Shown: one piece after another, positions 5,387-10,814 of the stretch | Position numbering within the stretch: position 1 is the stretch's first letter | Layout: each line of letters starts with the position of its first letter | DNA from: SIG673 sp045638685 | GTDB taxonomy: Bacteria; Bacillota; Clostridia; Oscillospirales; CAG-272 | Direction: 5' to 3' | DNA: 10,814 nt | Assembly: GCA_045638685.1 (NCBI GenBank) | Contig: JAZUBT010000017.1 | Location: 1-10,814, forward strand | Made by a program: the position numbers and the translations under genes | Notes under the pieces: generated by a model | Databases searched by the model: none | Told to the model about the DNA's origin: nothing | Seen by the model: the letters and a program-made list of their open reading frames with translations, nothing else

Positions 5387-6946
5387 ATGGACGAAAATAT
5401 AGAGAACCTTAAAAACGAGGAAATGACCGAGGACGCAGAAAGCGCGGACAAAGCCGAGGCTGTGGAGAACGGTACAGCCGCCACCGAGTCGGAAAAAGCG
5501 ACAAAAAAGCCGGAGGAATGTCTGCCCGAAAAAACCGAGATTGTCGGTGTGCGCTTTAAAAAAGAGGGAAAGACCTACTATTTTGCGCCTAACGGATTTG
5601 CGCTCAAAAAGGACGACAGAGTAATAGTCGATACCTCAAGAGGAGTGGAGTACGGCTTTGTAGCCGTGCCTAATTCTACGGTTAAAACCTCAGAGCTTGT
5701 AATACCCCTTCGCGGTGTTATAAGAATTGCTTCCGAGGAGGATAACCGTATTCACTCGGAAAACTCAAAGCGGGAGATAGAGGCGTATAACGCCTGTATC
5801 GCCCTTGTTGATGAGCACGGGCTGAAAATGAAGCTGATAGACGTTGAATGCGCGTTTGACAGAAGCAAGCTCCTCTTTTACTTTTCTGCGGAGGAAAGGG
5901 TTGATTTCCGTGAAATCGTAAAGGTGCTCGCCACAACCTTCCACACGCGTATCGAAATGCGCCAGATAGGAATAAGAGACGAGGCTAAAATGCTCGGAGG
6001 ACTTGGTGTTTGCGGTAGGCCGTTCTGTTGTTCGGCATTTCTTACCGATTTTGTTCAGGTCTCTGTCAAGATGGCAAAGGAGCAGAACATCTCTCTTAAC
6101 GCCGCAAAAATTTCCGGCGCCTGCGGAAAGCTTATGTGTTGCCTACGCTACGAATACGACACCTATATTGCGGAAAAAGCGCTTACACCTAAGGTCGGAA
6201 CCAGAGTCATGACACCCGACGGCCCGGGCGAGGTTACCGATTCAAATCCTCTTGCGGGCATTGTTAAGGTAAGACTTGACGGCAAGGCGGACGATGCCGA
6301 ACAGACGGTTTACGTTCGCGAGGACGTTGTTAAAGAAGATGAATACAGTGGCGAGGCGCTTACAAAGACAGAGCTTCCCAAAAGAGGAAAGAGTAAGGAA
6401 GAGGAGATCGTCTTTGCTTCGTTTGCGGACGTCGTAAACGGAACCAAAGCCCCTGCTGCCGAGACTAAAACCGAAGCCTTAAAGAAAGAAAACGACGCCC
6501 CAAATACACAGAACAAACACGTTCAGCGTACCGAAAATACAACCGAGACAAACAACGGCACGGGATCGCCAAGCAGCGACGCGCAGAAGAACTCCAAAAA
6601 CGGCGAAGAGAACTGCTCCGATAACAGCGAAAACAAAGGCGGCAGAAACAAAAGACACCGCAGAAAGAAGCACAAGGGCCACCGTGGACAGGGCGGCGAT
6701 AATCAAAGCGCAGTCGTACAGAGCGGCAGTCAAAACCAAAATGGCAGTCAAAACCAAAACGGCGGACAAAATCAAAATGGCAGCCAAAACCCAAACGGAC
6801 AGCGCCAAAATCAGAACAAAGGACAAAACCAGGGTGCTGAAAACCAAAATAACAGAAACGGTCAAGGGGGTTACGGACACGGTAAAAGGAGACCCTTCAG
6901 ACACCGTAATAAAAATCACGGAAGCGGCGGCAAATCCGAGCAGTAA
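5387..6946 (+). CDS. ricT: PSP1-domain protein RicT (YaaT family), with long low-complexity tail
   Basis: By homology to Bacillus RicT/YaaT, this is part of the RicAFT complex, an iron-sulphur protein that works with RNase Y in mRNA processing. The PSP1 region spans about residues 50-265. It holds the two Cys motifs CGRPFCC (209-215) and CGKLMCC (246-252) that are conserved in the family and implicated in cluster binding, followed by LRYEYDTY. A short KOW-like strand segment (GTRVMTPDGPGEVTD) follows near 271. The start at ATG 5387 is preferred over ATG 5375 because GGAG (5377-5380) is well placed only for the former. Odd features: an acidic N-terminal extension of about 45 residues, and a tail of about 190 residues rich in Asn, Gln, Gly, Lys and Arg, with hexapeptide repeats and a basic end (KRRPFRHRNKNH). 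Family members usually stop near 270-300 residues; this one has 519. Confidence 0.93.
   Translation: MDENIENLKNEEMTEDAESADKAEAVENGTAATESEKATKKPEECLPEKTEIVGVRFKKEGKTYYFAPNGFALKKDDRVIVDTSRGVEYGFVAVPNSTVKTSELVIPLRGVIRIASEEDNRIHSENSKREIEAYNACIALVDEHGLKMKLIDVECAFDRSKLLFYFSAEERVDFREIVKVLATTFHTRIEMRQIGIRDEAKMLGGLGVCGRPFCCSAFLTDFVQVSVKMAKEQNISLNAAKISGACGKLMCCLRYEYDTYIAEKALTPKVGTRVMTPDGPGEVTDSNPLAGIVKVRLDGKADDAEQTVYVREDVVKEDEYSGEALTKTELPKRGKSKEEEIVFASFADVVNGTKAPAAETKTEALKKENDAPNTQNKHVQRTENTTETNNGTGSPSSDAQKNSKNGEENCSDNSENKGGRNKRHRRKKHKGHRGQGGDNQSAVVQSGSQNQNGSQNQNGGQNQNGSQNPNGQRQNQNKGQNQGAENQNNRNGQGGYGHGKRRPFRHRNKNHGSGGKSEQ
6725..6796 (+). repeat. Four 18-bp tandem repeats in the ricT tail
   Basis: Units at 6725-6742, 6743-6760, 6761-6778 and 6779-6796 follow GGCAGTCAAAACCAAAAT with a few changes and encode G-S/G-Q-N-Q/P-N. 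Less regular copies continue to about 6850. The changes are mostly synonymous, so the hexapeptide appears to be maintained by selection or by recent slippage. Confidence 0.88.
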
Positions 6947-6976
6947 TTCTCGCTCACCGCTGTAAATCAAGCCCTT

Positions 6977-6996
6977 AAAAACAAACGGTGTTTTTC
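6977..6996 (+). terminator. Possible weak terminator after ricT
   Basis: AAAAACA/TGTTTTT (6977-6983 with 6989-6995) forms a 7-bp stem with an AACGG loop. The T run is part of the right arm, and pairing is mostly A:T, so some read-through into the ferredoxin gene is likely. Confidence 0.35.
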
Positions 6997-7065
6997 TGCC
7001 CAACCCAGGTAAAAAATAATCCCAAAGCTGCCAAATCTTTTTTTGCAGAAAAATGCAAAAAGGTC

Positions 7066-7094
7066 TTGAAAAAAACAAAATATTGTGTTATAAT
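7066..7094 (+). promoter_or_regulatory. Sigma-A type promoter of the ferredoxin gene
   Basis: TTGAAA (7066-7071), a 17-base spacer and TATAAT (7089-7094) precede the ferredoxin start by 34 bases. It gives the ferredoxin its own transcript, separate from holB-ricT. Confidence 0.85.
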
Positions 7095-7128
7095 ATCATT
7101 AATCAAACATATACGGAGGTAAACTGAC

Positions 7129-7302
7129 ATGGCACATATAATTGATGCTGAAAAGTGTTTAGGTTGCGGCGCTTGCTCCGAGGAGTGCCCCGTAAGCTGC
7201 ATTTCCGAGAAAGACGGAAAGTACGTTGTTAACAACGATGAGTGCGTTGACTGCGGAGCTTGTGAAGGAGCTTGCCCTGTAGAAGCTATCTCGGCTGAAT
7301 AA
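7129..7302 (+). CDS. 2[4Fe-4S] ferredoxin, clostridial type (57 residues)
   Basis: This is a small cytoplasmic electron carrier with two CX2CX2CX3CP motifs: Cys 10, 13, 16, 20 and Cys 39, 42, 45, 49, each ending CPV. These ligate two [4Fe-4S] clusters with crossed ligation, as in Clostridium pasteurianum ferredoxin. The start is ATG 7129 with GGAGG at 7115-7119. The length fits the family, which is about 55 residues. An extra cysteine at residue 24 (CPVSC) lies where most relatives have Ala or Gly. Codon use is high-expression-like (frequent GCT, GAA, TGC), and the gene has its own near-consensus promoter and a strong terminator, so it is probably an abundant general carrier. It sits between ricT and trmN6, inside a conserved information-processing neighbourhood. 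A role as partner of RicT clusters is only a guess. Confidence 0.95.
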   Translation: MAHIIDAEKCLGCGACSEECPVSCISEKDGKYVVNNDECVDCGACEGACPVEAISAE

Positions 7303-7321
7303 TCTACACGACAAAAAGCGG

Positions 7322-7367
7322 ATTTTTGGTGCGTTGCATTGTGCTTCGCACCAAAAATTTTGTTTTA
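7322..7367 (+). terminator. Intrinsic terminator of the ferredoxin gene
   Basis: A perfect 12-bp stem ATTTTTGGTGCG/CGCACCAAAAAT (7322-7333 with 7347-7358) with a 13-base loop is followed by TTTGTTTT. It lies 19 bases after the ferredoxin stop codon. Confidence 0.85.
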
Positions 7368-7391
7368 CGACCTTTTAAATGATACAACGAC

Positions 7392-7428
7392 GGCTGAGGT
7401 TCTTATCTCGAATACGTGCCGCTCAGCC
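7392..7428. repeat. Inverted repeat in the ferredoxin-trmN6 gap
   Basis: GGCTGAG (7392-7398) and CTCAGCC (7422-7428) form 7-bp arms around 23 bases. There is no T run, so it is not a terminator. The 248-base gap 7303-7550 otherwise holds the ferredoxin terminator and an AT-rich stretch with TTTTAAAATAAC twice (7454-7465 and 7478-7489). No gene and no convincing promoter is visible. The GC-richer 7380-7430 block stands out from its AT-rich surroundings and could be a copy of a dispersed intergenic repeat. Confidence 0.5.
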
Positions 7429-7550
7429 ACCTAATAAATATAAATGAAATTTGTTTTAAAATAACGAGCAGTAATTTTTTAAAATAACAAACGGGTTAAC
7501 TCTTCTTAAAAAATAAACGGCAAAACTCTTTTTGAAATGAGGAAAAAGGA

Positions 7551-8294
7551 TTGAAAACAAAAAACACCGAGATTGACGGAATTAAAATAACAGAGAGCAA
7601 AAGCACTCAGCTTTTCGGAACAGACGCTCTTATGCTTTCCGCTTACGTAAGAAAAAATCCGACTGCCTCTGCCGCAGAGCTTGGAGCAGGCAGCGGCGCT
7701 ATTTCCGTTATTTTAGCAGAGCGGGGCGCGTTTAAAAGCATAAAAGCCGTGGAAATTCAAGAGGATCTTTACAGTCTTTGTAAGGATAATATAGAAAAAA
7801 ACGGACTTAACGGCACAGTTATCCCGATATGCGCTGACGTAAGAACGCTTAGCCCCACGGAGCTTTCCGGCGTTTCGGTGATTTTTGCCAACCCCCCGTA
7901 TATGAAAGCGGACGGCGGCAAGGAAAGTCCCGAAAGCTCAAAGCAGATGGCAAGGCACGAGGTTTTCGGCGGAGCGAGAGAGTTTATCTCCTTTGCGGGC
8001 AAGGTTCTTAAGACCGGCGGAAAGCTGTACGTCGTTTACCGTCCCGACAGACTTGAAACTCTTATGAAAGCGTTTAACGAAAGCGGCTTTGCCGTAAAAC
8101 GAATGACGTTTGTTGCGGCTGACGTCAATCACGAGCCGTCGTCGGTGCTGACCGAGGCAATACGTGGCGGAAAAGAGTCGCTTTACGTAACCCCGAACCT
8201 CTTTTTAACAGACGAAGAGGGCAGGGAAACGGAGGACGCCGCCTACATTTACAAAAACGGCGTTTTTCCGGAAAGGTTTTTTGAAAGACAGTAA
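7551..8294 (+). CDS. trmN6: tRNA1(Val) (adenine37-N6)-methyltransferase family protein (YabB/YfiC)
   Basis: This is a 247-residue class I SAM-dependent methyltransferase of the TrmN6 family, which methylates N6 of A37 in tRNA-Val; the exact tRNA target here is inferred. Visible elements are FGTDALMLSAYV (22-33), the family's conserved entry segment, motif I ELGAGSGAISV (43-53) for SAM binding, the acidic strand end VEIQE (67-71), and the catalytic NPPY at 114-117, which marks an N-methyltransferase acting on an exocyclic amine. Translation appears to start at TTG 7551, with AGGAAAAAGGA just upstream; no ATG nearby gives the full family N-terminus. Upstream lies the 248-base gap; downstream the DUF951-like gene follows after 63 bases. 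In Bacillus the same family member (yabB) also lies between ricT and rsmI, which supports the call. Confidence 0.9.
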   Translation: MKTKNTEIDGIKITESKSTQLFGTDALMLSAYVRKNPTASAAELGAGSGAISVILAERGAFKSIKAVEIQEDLYSLCKDNIEKNGLNGTVIPICADVRTLSPTELSGVSVIFANPPYMKADGGKESPESSKQMARHEVFGGAREFISFAGKVLKTGGKLYVVYRPDRLETLMKAFNESGFAVKRMTFVAADVNHEPSSVLTEAIRGGKESLYVTPNLFLTDEEGRETEDAAYIYKNGVFPERFFERQ

Positions 8295-8357
8295 AAATAA
8301 ACCGGGGAATATCCGAGAGTTTGAAAACGTATGCAGTCCAAAGGAGTGTTTGAATGT

Positions 8358-8555
8358 ATGAAAATAGTAAGATTTTCCGTTGGGGATACGCTCGTGATGA
8401 GAAAGCCTCACCCGTGCGGTGAAAACAAGTTCCGCGTTGCAAGGACGGGCAGCGACGTTCGTATAATTTGTCTGAAATGTCAGCGCGACGTTACCGTTGA
8501 ACGGCTGAAGCTTGAGCGGAACATTAAATCGGTTGTTCCCGCCGACGTGGAGTAA
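8358..8555 (+). CDS. DUF951-family small protein
   Basis: This is a 65-residue protein with the DUF951 layout: a small beta-rich domain opening FSVGDTLVMRKPHPCGENKFRVARTG, then DVRIICLKCQRDVTV. Cys 20, 38 and 41 (C…CxxC) and His 18 could bind zinc, as in other zinc-ribbon-like proteins; this is inferred. The frame opens at 8331, but ATG 8358 with AAGGAG at 8341-8346 gives a protein of the usual size and start, and the upstream residues are unlike the family. It lies between trmN6 and rsmI, the position taken by the GIY-YIG protein YazA in Bacillus, with gaps of 63 and 43 bases, and is probably co-transcribed with both. The family has no established function, though its neighbours suggest RNA or ribosome-related work. 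Confidence 0.88.
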   Translation: MKIVRFSVGDTLVMRKPHPCGENKFRVARTGSDVRIICLKCQRDVTVERLKLERNIKSVVPADVE

Positions 8556-8598
8556 ATTTTTCCCAAACCGAAACTTTATTTTAAACGGAGACTGAAAA

Positions 8599-9489
8599 AT
8601 GAGCGGTGCAAAAGAAAGAGACGCTATGTTCGATGCCTACGGCAGAGAAAAGAATAAAACGGAGGACGGGGTTCTGTATCTCGTCGCGACACCGATAGGA
8701 AATCTCGCCGACCTTTCCGAAAGAGCGATAAAGGTTCTGTCAGAGGTAAGCTTTATAGCCGCCGAGGACACAAGAAACACGGCAAAGCTACTTTCATATA
8801 TCGGTATCGTTAAGCCAATGGTAAGCTACTACCAGCATAACAGAACCGAGCGCGGAGAGGAGATCTGCAAAAGACTTCTTCTCGGTGAATCCTGCGCCCT
8901 TGTTACCGACGCAGGCACGCCCGCGATAAGCGATCCCGGCGAGGATCTCGTGCGGCTCTGCGCGGAAAAGGGCATCAAGGTTACGTTTATTCCCGGTGCT
9001 TGCGCGGCTATCGCGGCGCTTGCGCTTTCCGGACTTTTTACCGGACGATTCGCCTTCGAGGGCTTCATAAGCGGCGCTCGGGGTGAGCGGAAAGAACGTC
9101 TTACCGAGCTTTCGGCGGAAAAACGCACTCTCATATTTTATGAGGCGCCCCATCATCTCGTAAACACACTTGCCGACCTCTACGACTTTTTTGGGGACAG
9201 AAAAATCGCGCTCTGTCGCGAGCTTACCAAGCTCAACGAGGAGATTATGAGAACCACGCTTTCGGGCGCAAGAGAGTACTACGAAACCAATCAGCCGAGA
9301 GGCGAATACGTAATAATCGTTGAGGGAAAAAAGGACGAGGACGTTTTTTGGCGCGCGCTTTCTCCGTCTCAGCACGTTGAGTTTTACGTTAAGAACGGAA
9401 TGCAGAAAAATGAGGCAATAAAAGCAGCGGCAAAGGACAGAGGTGTGCATAAAAGCGAGGTTTACAAGGAGCTTTTAAAGGGCGAGTAA
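8599..9489 (+). CDS. rsmI: 16S rRNA (cytidine1402-2'-O)-methyltransferase
   Basis: This 296-residue tetrapyrrole-methylase-fold enzyme uses SAM to put a 2'-O-methyl group on C1402 in the decoding centre of 16S rRNA. Conserved blocks are visible in order: LYLVATPIGNLADLSERA (about 27-44), AAEDTRNTAKLL (about 54-65), VTDAGTPAISDPG (about 103-115), the GACAAIAALALSGL segment, FEGF, FYEAPHHL and CRELTKLNEE. The start ATG 8599 has GGAG at 8587-8590. About 24 residues before LYLVATPIGN form a charged extension longer than in most homologues; no better-placed internal start with a ribosome binding site is evident. It is the last gene of the holB-to-rsmI block and is followed by a strong terminator. 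Confidence 0.96.
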   Translation: MSGAKERDAMFDAYGREKNKTEDGVLYLVATPIGNLADLSERAIKVLSEVSFIAAEDTRNTAKLLSYIGIVKPMVSYYQHNRTERGEEICKRLLLGESCALVTDAGTPAISDPGEDLVRLCAEKGIKVTFIPGACAAIAALALSGLFTGRFAFEGFISGARGERKERLTELSAEKRTLIFYEAPHHLVNTLADLYDFFGDRKIALCRELTKLNEEIMRTTLSGAREYYETNQPRGEYVIIVEGKKDEDVFWRALSPSQHVEFYVKNGMQKNEAIKAAAKDRGVHKSEVYKELLKGE

Positions 9490-9535
9490 GGACTAATGCG
9501 TCTTTTTGTTGACCGCGGTACAGCTTATTAAAATT

Positions 9536-9567
9536 AAAAGGACAGATGACCCCATCTGTCCTTTTTT
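9536..9567. terminator. Strong terminator after rsmI
   Basis: A perfect 13-bp stem AAAAGGACAGATG/CATCTGTCCTTTT (9536-9548 with 9553-9565) with an ACCC loop gives a U run on both strands. It can end rsmI transcription and that of the convergent small gene ending at 9571. Confidence 0.92.
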
Positions 9568-9570
9568 GCG

Positions 9571-9798
9571 TTAGCCTATCACTCCGCTACCGTCAATTCC
9601 GTTTACCAGCTCCTCCATCTCATCCCTCGAGCTTACAGAGTGCGCTTTTTTGATAAGCGCCTCCTGTTCGGCGCTACTCATAGACGCAAAGGCGGTAAGT
9701 GCCGAAAGATTGTGCGCGAAAGCCATTCCCATTCCCAGCGGAATGTCGTTTCCATCTACGCTTGACGGAATTAAATGCGAAAAATATTCGTCGTTCAT
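9571..9798 (-). CDS. Small conserved clostridial protein of unknown function (75 residues)
   Basis: The chosen start is ATG 9798-9796, with AAAGGGG about 7 bases upstream on the minus strand. The longer frame to 9876 opens with TTG and has no ribosome binding site. The protein has the pattern DIPLGMGMAFAHNLSALTAFASMSSAEQEALIKKAHSV.SRDEMEELV. I recognise it as a layout of short proteins common in Clostridia (PLGFGMAL.QN..A…FA.L…….I….H.I.SREEM..YV), for which no function is known. Two helices are predicted, about residues 22-50 and 58-70; there is no signal peptide and no metal motif. It stands alone, convergent with rsmI and divergent from the lipoprotein gene. No well-spaced promoter is clear upstream. 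Confidence 0.8.
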   Translation of the reverse strand: MNDEYFSHLIPSSVDGNDIPLGMGMAFAHNLSALTAFASMSSAEQEALIKKAHSVSSRDEMEELVNGIDGSGVIG

Positions 9799-9900
9799 TT
9801 TTTCCCCTTTCTTTCCCTTTAAGTCTTTATAAAAAGTATTTCCGAAAACGGCTTCGATAATACCGAGCCTTGTCAAGGAATTTTATTTGATGCCGCAAAA

Positions 9901-9906
9901 TATAAT
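9901..9906 (+). promoter_or_regulatory. Possible -10 box of the lipoprotein gene
   Basis: TATAAT occurs 55 bases before the lipoprotein start. No -35 hexamer close to consensus is found 16-18 bases upstream, so the promoter is weak, activator-dependent, or misread. Confidence 0.35.
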
Positions 9907-9961
9907 GTGTTTAACAGGAAACGGAATTATTTTATCTAATAAATGAAAGGAAGCAGCGAAA

Positions 9962-10477
9962 TTGAAAAAAAGATTTTTTTGCCTTTTAGCCTTTGTTTTT
10001 TACATTTTAAGCCTCAGCTCCTGTCAGAAAAGCCCCGAAAACATATACAGTCTTGTTATAAAGCTATCCGAAAGCTTTGGCGACGAAAACGGATACTGCC
10101 TCTTTTATTCCGATATAGAAACGGAGGGGTTTTCCGTCGCGGACGGAGAAGCGTTCGGCAGACTTTACAGCGGAAAATGGGAAAACCCTTCCTGTTTTTC
10201 AAGAATTACGGGTTACGCCATTCGGCTTCCGCTTGACGACAGCGGTTTTGAAATTCACGCGATAAAATGCGTCAACGTCTCTGACACCGAGGAGGTTTCC
10301 CGTCTCGTTCAAAAGCGGATAGACAGACTTCAAAACGCCGAGATTAAGGCTTACGCGCCCGAAAGCTACGAGCGTTATTTCGTCGGCGCGGAGGTGTACG
10401 TGCGGGGAGATACCGTTTTTTTACTTGCAACCCCCGACAATCTTTCGGTTAAAAAAATAATTAAAAAAACCGGATAG
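9962..10477 (+). CDS. Lipoprotein, probably DUF4358-like
   Basis: This is a 171-residue exported protein. Residues 1-21 are a lipoprotein signal peptide: KKR, a hydrophobic stretch CLLAFVFYILSLS, and the lipobox LSSC with the acylated cysteine at position 21, so the mature protein is anchored on the outer face of the membrane. It starts at TTG 9962 with AAAGGAAG about 10 bases upstream. The mature part contains ITGYAIRLPLDDSGFEIHAIKC and later VSRLVQKRIDRLQN, then a strand VFLLATPDN. This pattern of a strand, a helix with RxxxL and a second strand resembles the DUF4358 lipoproteins of Clostridia; I am not certain of the family. No transport or enzymatic motif is visible. A weak hairpin ACAAAG/CTTTGT (10502-10519) lies after the gene. 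Confidence 0.82.
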   Translation: MKKRFFCLLAFVFYILSLSSCQKSPENIYSLVIKLSESFGDENGYCLFYSDIETEGFSVADGEAFGRLYSGKWENPSCFSRITGYAIRLPLDDSGFEIHAIKCVNVSDTEEVSRLVQKRIDRLQNAEIKAYAPESYERYFVGAEVYVRGDTVFLLATPDNLSVKKIIKKTG

Positions 10478-10542
10478 GCTCCCCGTCCGACTTAAAACGC
10501 AACAAAGTGCCCTCTTTGTATTAATATAATGTAACGTTTTTT

Positions 10543-10563
10543 CAAATAAATCGCAAATAAATC
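10543..10563. repeat. Tandem 11-bp repeat upstream of the last promoter
   Basis: CAAATAAATC occurs at 10543-10552 and 10554-10563, a period of 11 bp, ending 10 bases before the -35 box. Two sites one helical turn apart on the same face of DNA suit an activator or an UP-element-like function. Confidence 0.6.
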
Positions 10564-10573
10564 AAGGAGAAGG

Positions 10574-10602
10574 TTGTTTTTTAGTAAAATATATTATATA
10601 AT
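10574..10602 (+). promoter_or_regulatory. Sigma-A type promoter of the secreted protein gene
   Basis: TTGTTT (10574-10579), a 17-base spacer and TATAAT (10597-10602) precede the last gene by 58 bases. The spacer is very AT-rich (ATATATTATA-like). Confidence 0.72.
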
Positions 10603-10614
10603 AGTATCACCCGT

Positions 10615-10632
10615 TGTATTTATATAAATACA
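10615..10632. promoter_or_regulatory. 18-bp perfect palindrome in the 5' leader
   Basis: TGTATTTATATAAATACA reads the same on both strands. It starts 12 bases after the -10 box, that is within the expected start of the transcript. This is a standard place for a dimeric repressor site. It lacks a loop, so it would make a poor RNA hairpin. Confidence 0.65.
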
Positions 10633-10660
10633 TTAAAATCTTTTAAAAGGAGAAAGAAAC

Positions 10661-10814
10661 ATGAAAACAAAAACCAGAATCCTTGCTACGTTGCTTACGG
10701 TACTTATGGTTGTTGGAATCCTTCCGCTTTCGCTCTTTGCGGCAGGCGCGGTTTCCGGCGGTTCTGTAGTACAGGCGCCGTACGAGGAAAGAACAAAGGC
10801 CGCGGTAGAGGCGG
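10661..10814 (+). CDS. Secreted protein of unknown function, N-terminal part (3' truncated)
   Basis: Only 51 codons are inside the window. ATG 10661 has AAGGAG at 10647-10652. Residues 1-30 form a signal peptide: positive KTKTR, a hydrophobic core ILATLLTVLMVVGILPLSLF, and AAGA, consistent with cleavage by signal peptidase I near residues 27-30. The mature start (AVSGGSVVQAPYEERTKAAVEA) shows no recognisable domain. The strong ribosome binding site, near-consensus promoter and palindromic leader suggest a well-expressed, regulated gene. The function cannot be read from this part. Confidence 0.9.
   Translation, partial: MKTKTRILATLLTVLMVVGILPLSLFAAGAVSGGSVVQAPYEERTKAAVEA

Noticed and set aside
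6479..7078. 199-codon open frame on the minus strand across the ricT tail
   Set aside because: It is the complement of a low-complexity CAAAAC/GGC-rich coding stretch and gives a repetitive Val/Leu/Ala-rich product. RicT on the plus strand has homology and a ribosome binding site; this frame has neither.
7381..7440. Degenerate tRNA on the minus strand (GGTGGCTGAGCGG resembles a Ser/Leu tRNA D-arm)
   Set aside because: No acceptor stem, anticodon arm or GTTCGAATC T-arm can be folded at correct distances.
8794..9450. 218-codon minus-strand frame opposite rsmI
   Set aside because: It lies entirely within the well-supported rsmI gene; the product has no family features.

Overview
The window looks like chromosome from an anaerobic, low-to-mid GC Bacillota of the class Clostridia, probably a gut member of the Oscillospirales or a relative. 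This rests on the conserved gene order holB–ricT–(…)–trmN6–(…)–rsmI, a clostridial-type FeoAB pair, a 2[4Fe-4S] ferredoxin, strong GGAGG-type ribosome binding sites and consensus sigma-A promoters. There is no rRNA, tRNA, CRISPR array or transposase in the window. The genus cannot be named from the sequence alone.

Layout. (1) 1-575: the 3' end of an ornithine carbamoyltransferase gene and hairpins including a strong terminator. (2) 569-1670: a compact, visibly more AT-rich cassette. A divergent XRE-family regulator faces two genes of unknown function, a 48-residue and a 152-residue protein. The shared promoter region holds three copies of the same 10-bp motif. A perfect 14-bp-stem terminator closes each side. 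(3) 1673-4075 (minus strand): feoA and feoB for ferrous iron uptake; feoB carries an in-frame 42-bp tandem duplication. (4) 4194-9567: a housekeeping cluster on the plus strand. It starts from a perfect TTGACA-N17-TATAAT promoter and contains holB (clamp loader delta'), ricT (PSP1 domain), a ferredoxin with its own promoter and terminator, trmN6, a DUF951-like protein and rsmI, ending at a strong terminator. (5) 9571-10814: a small conserved clostridial protein on the minus strand, a lipoprotein, and the start of a secreted protein.

How the genes fit together. The central block joins replication (HolB), RNA processing control (RicT, by homology to the Bacillus RicAFT complex that acts with RNase Y), and tRNA and rRNA methylation (TrmN6, RsmI). 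This grouping matches the Bacillus subtilis holB–yaaT–yabB–rsmI neighbourhood. Here a ferredoxin and a DUF951 protein sit between those genes. FeoAB and the ferredoxin fit an iron-sulphur-rich anaerobic metabolism.

Most of the window is ordinary core genome. The best candidate for something undescribed is the self-contained regulator/small protein/helical protein cassette at 569-1670. Next are the long basic, Asn/Gln/Gly-rich tail on RicT and the palindrome plus 11-bp-phased repeats in front of the last gene.
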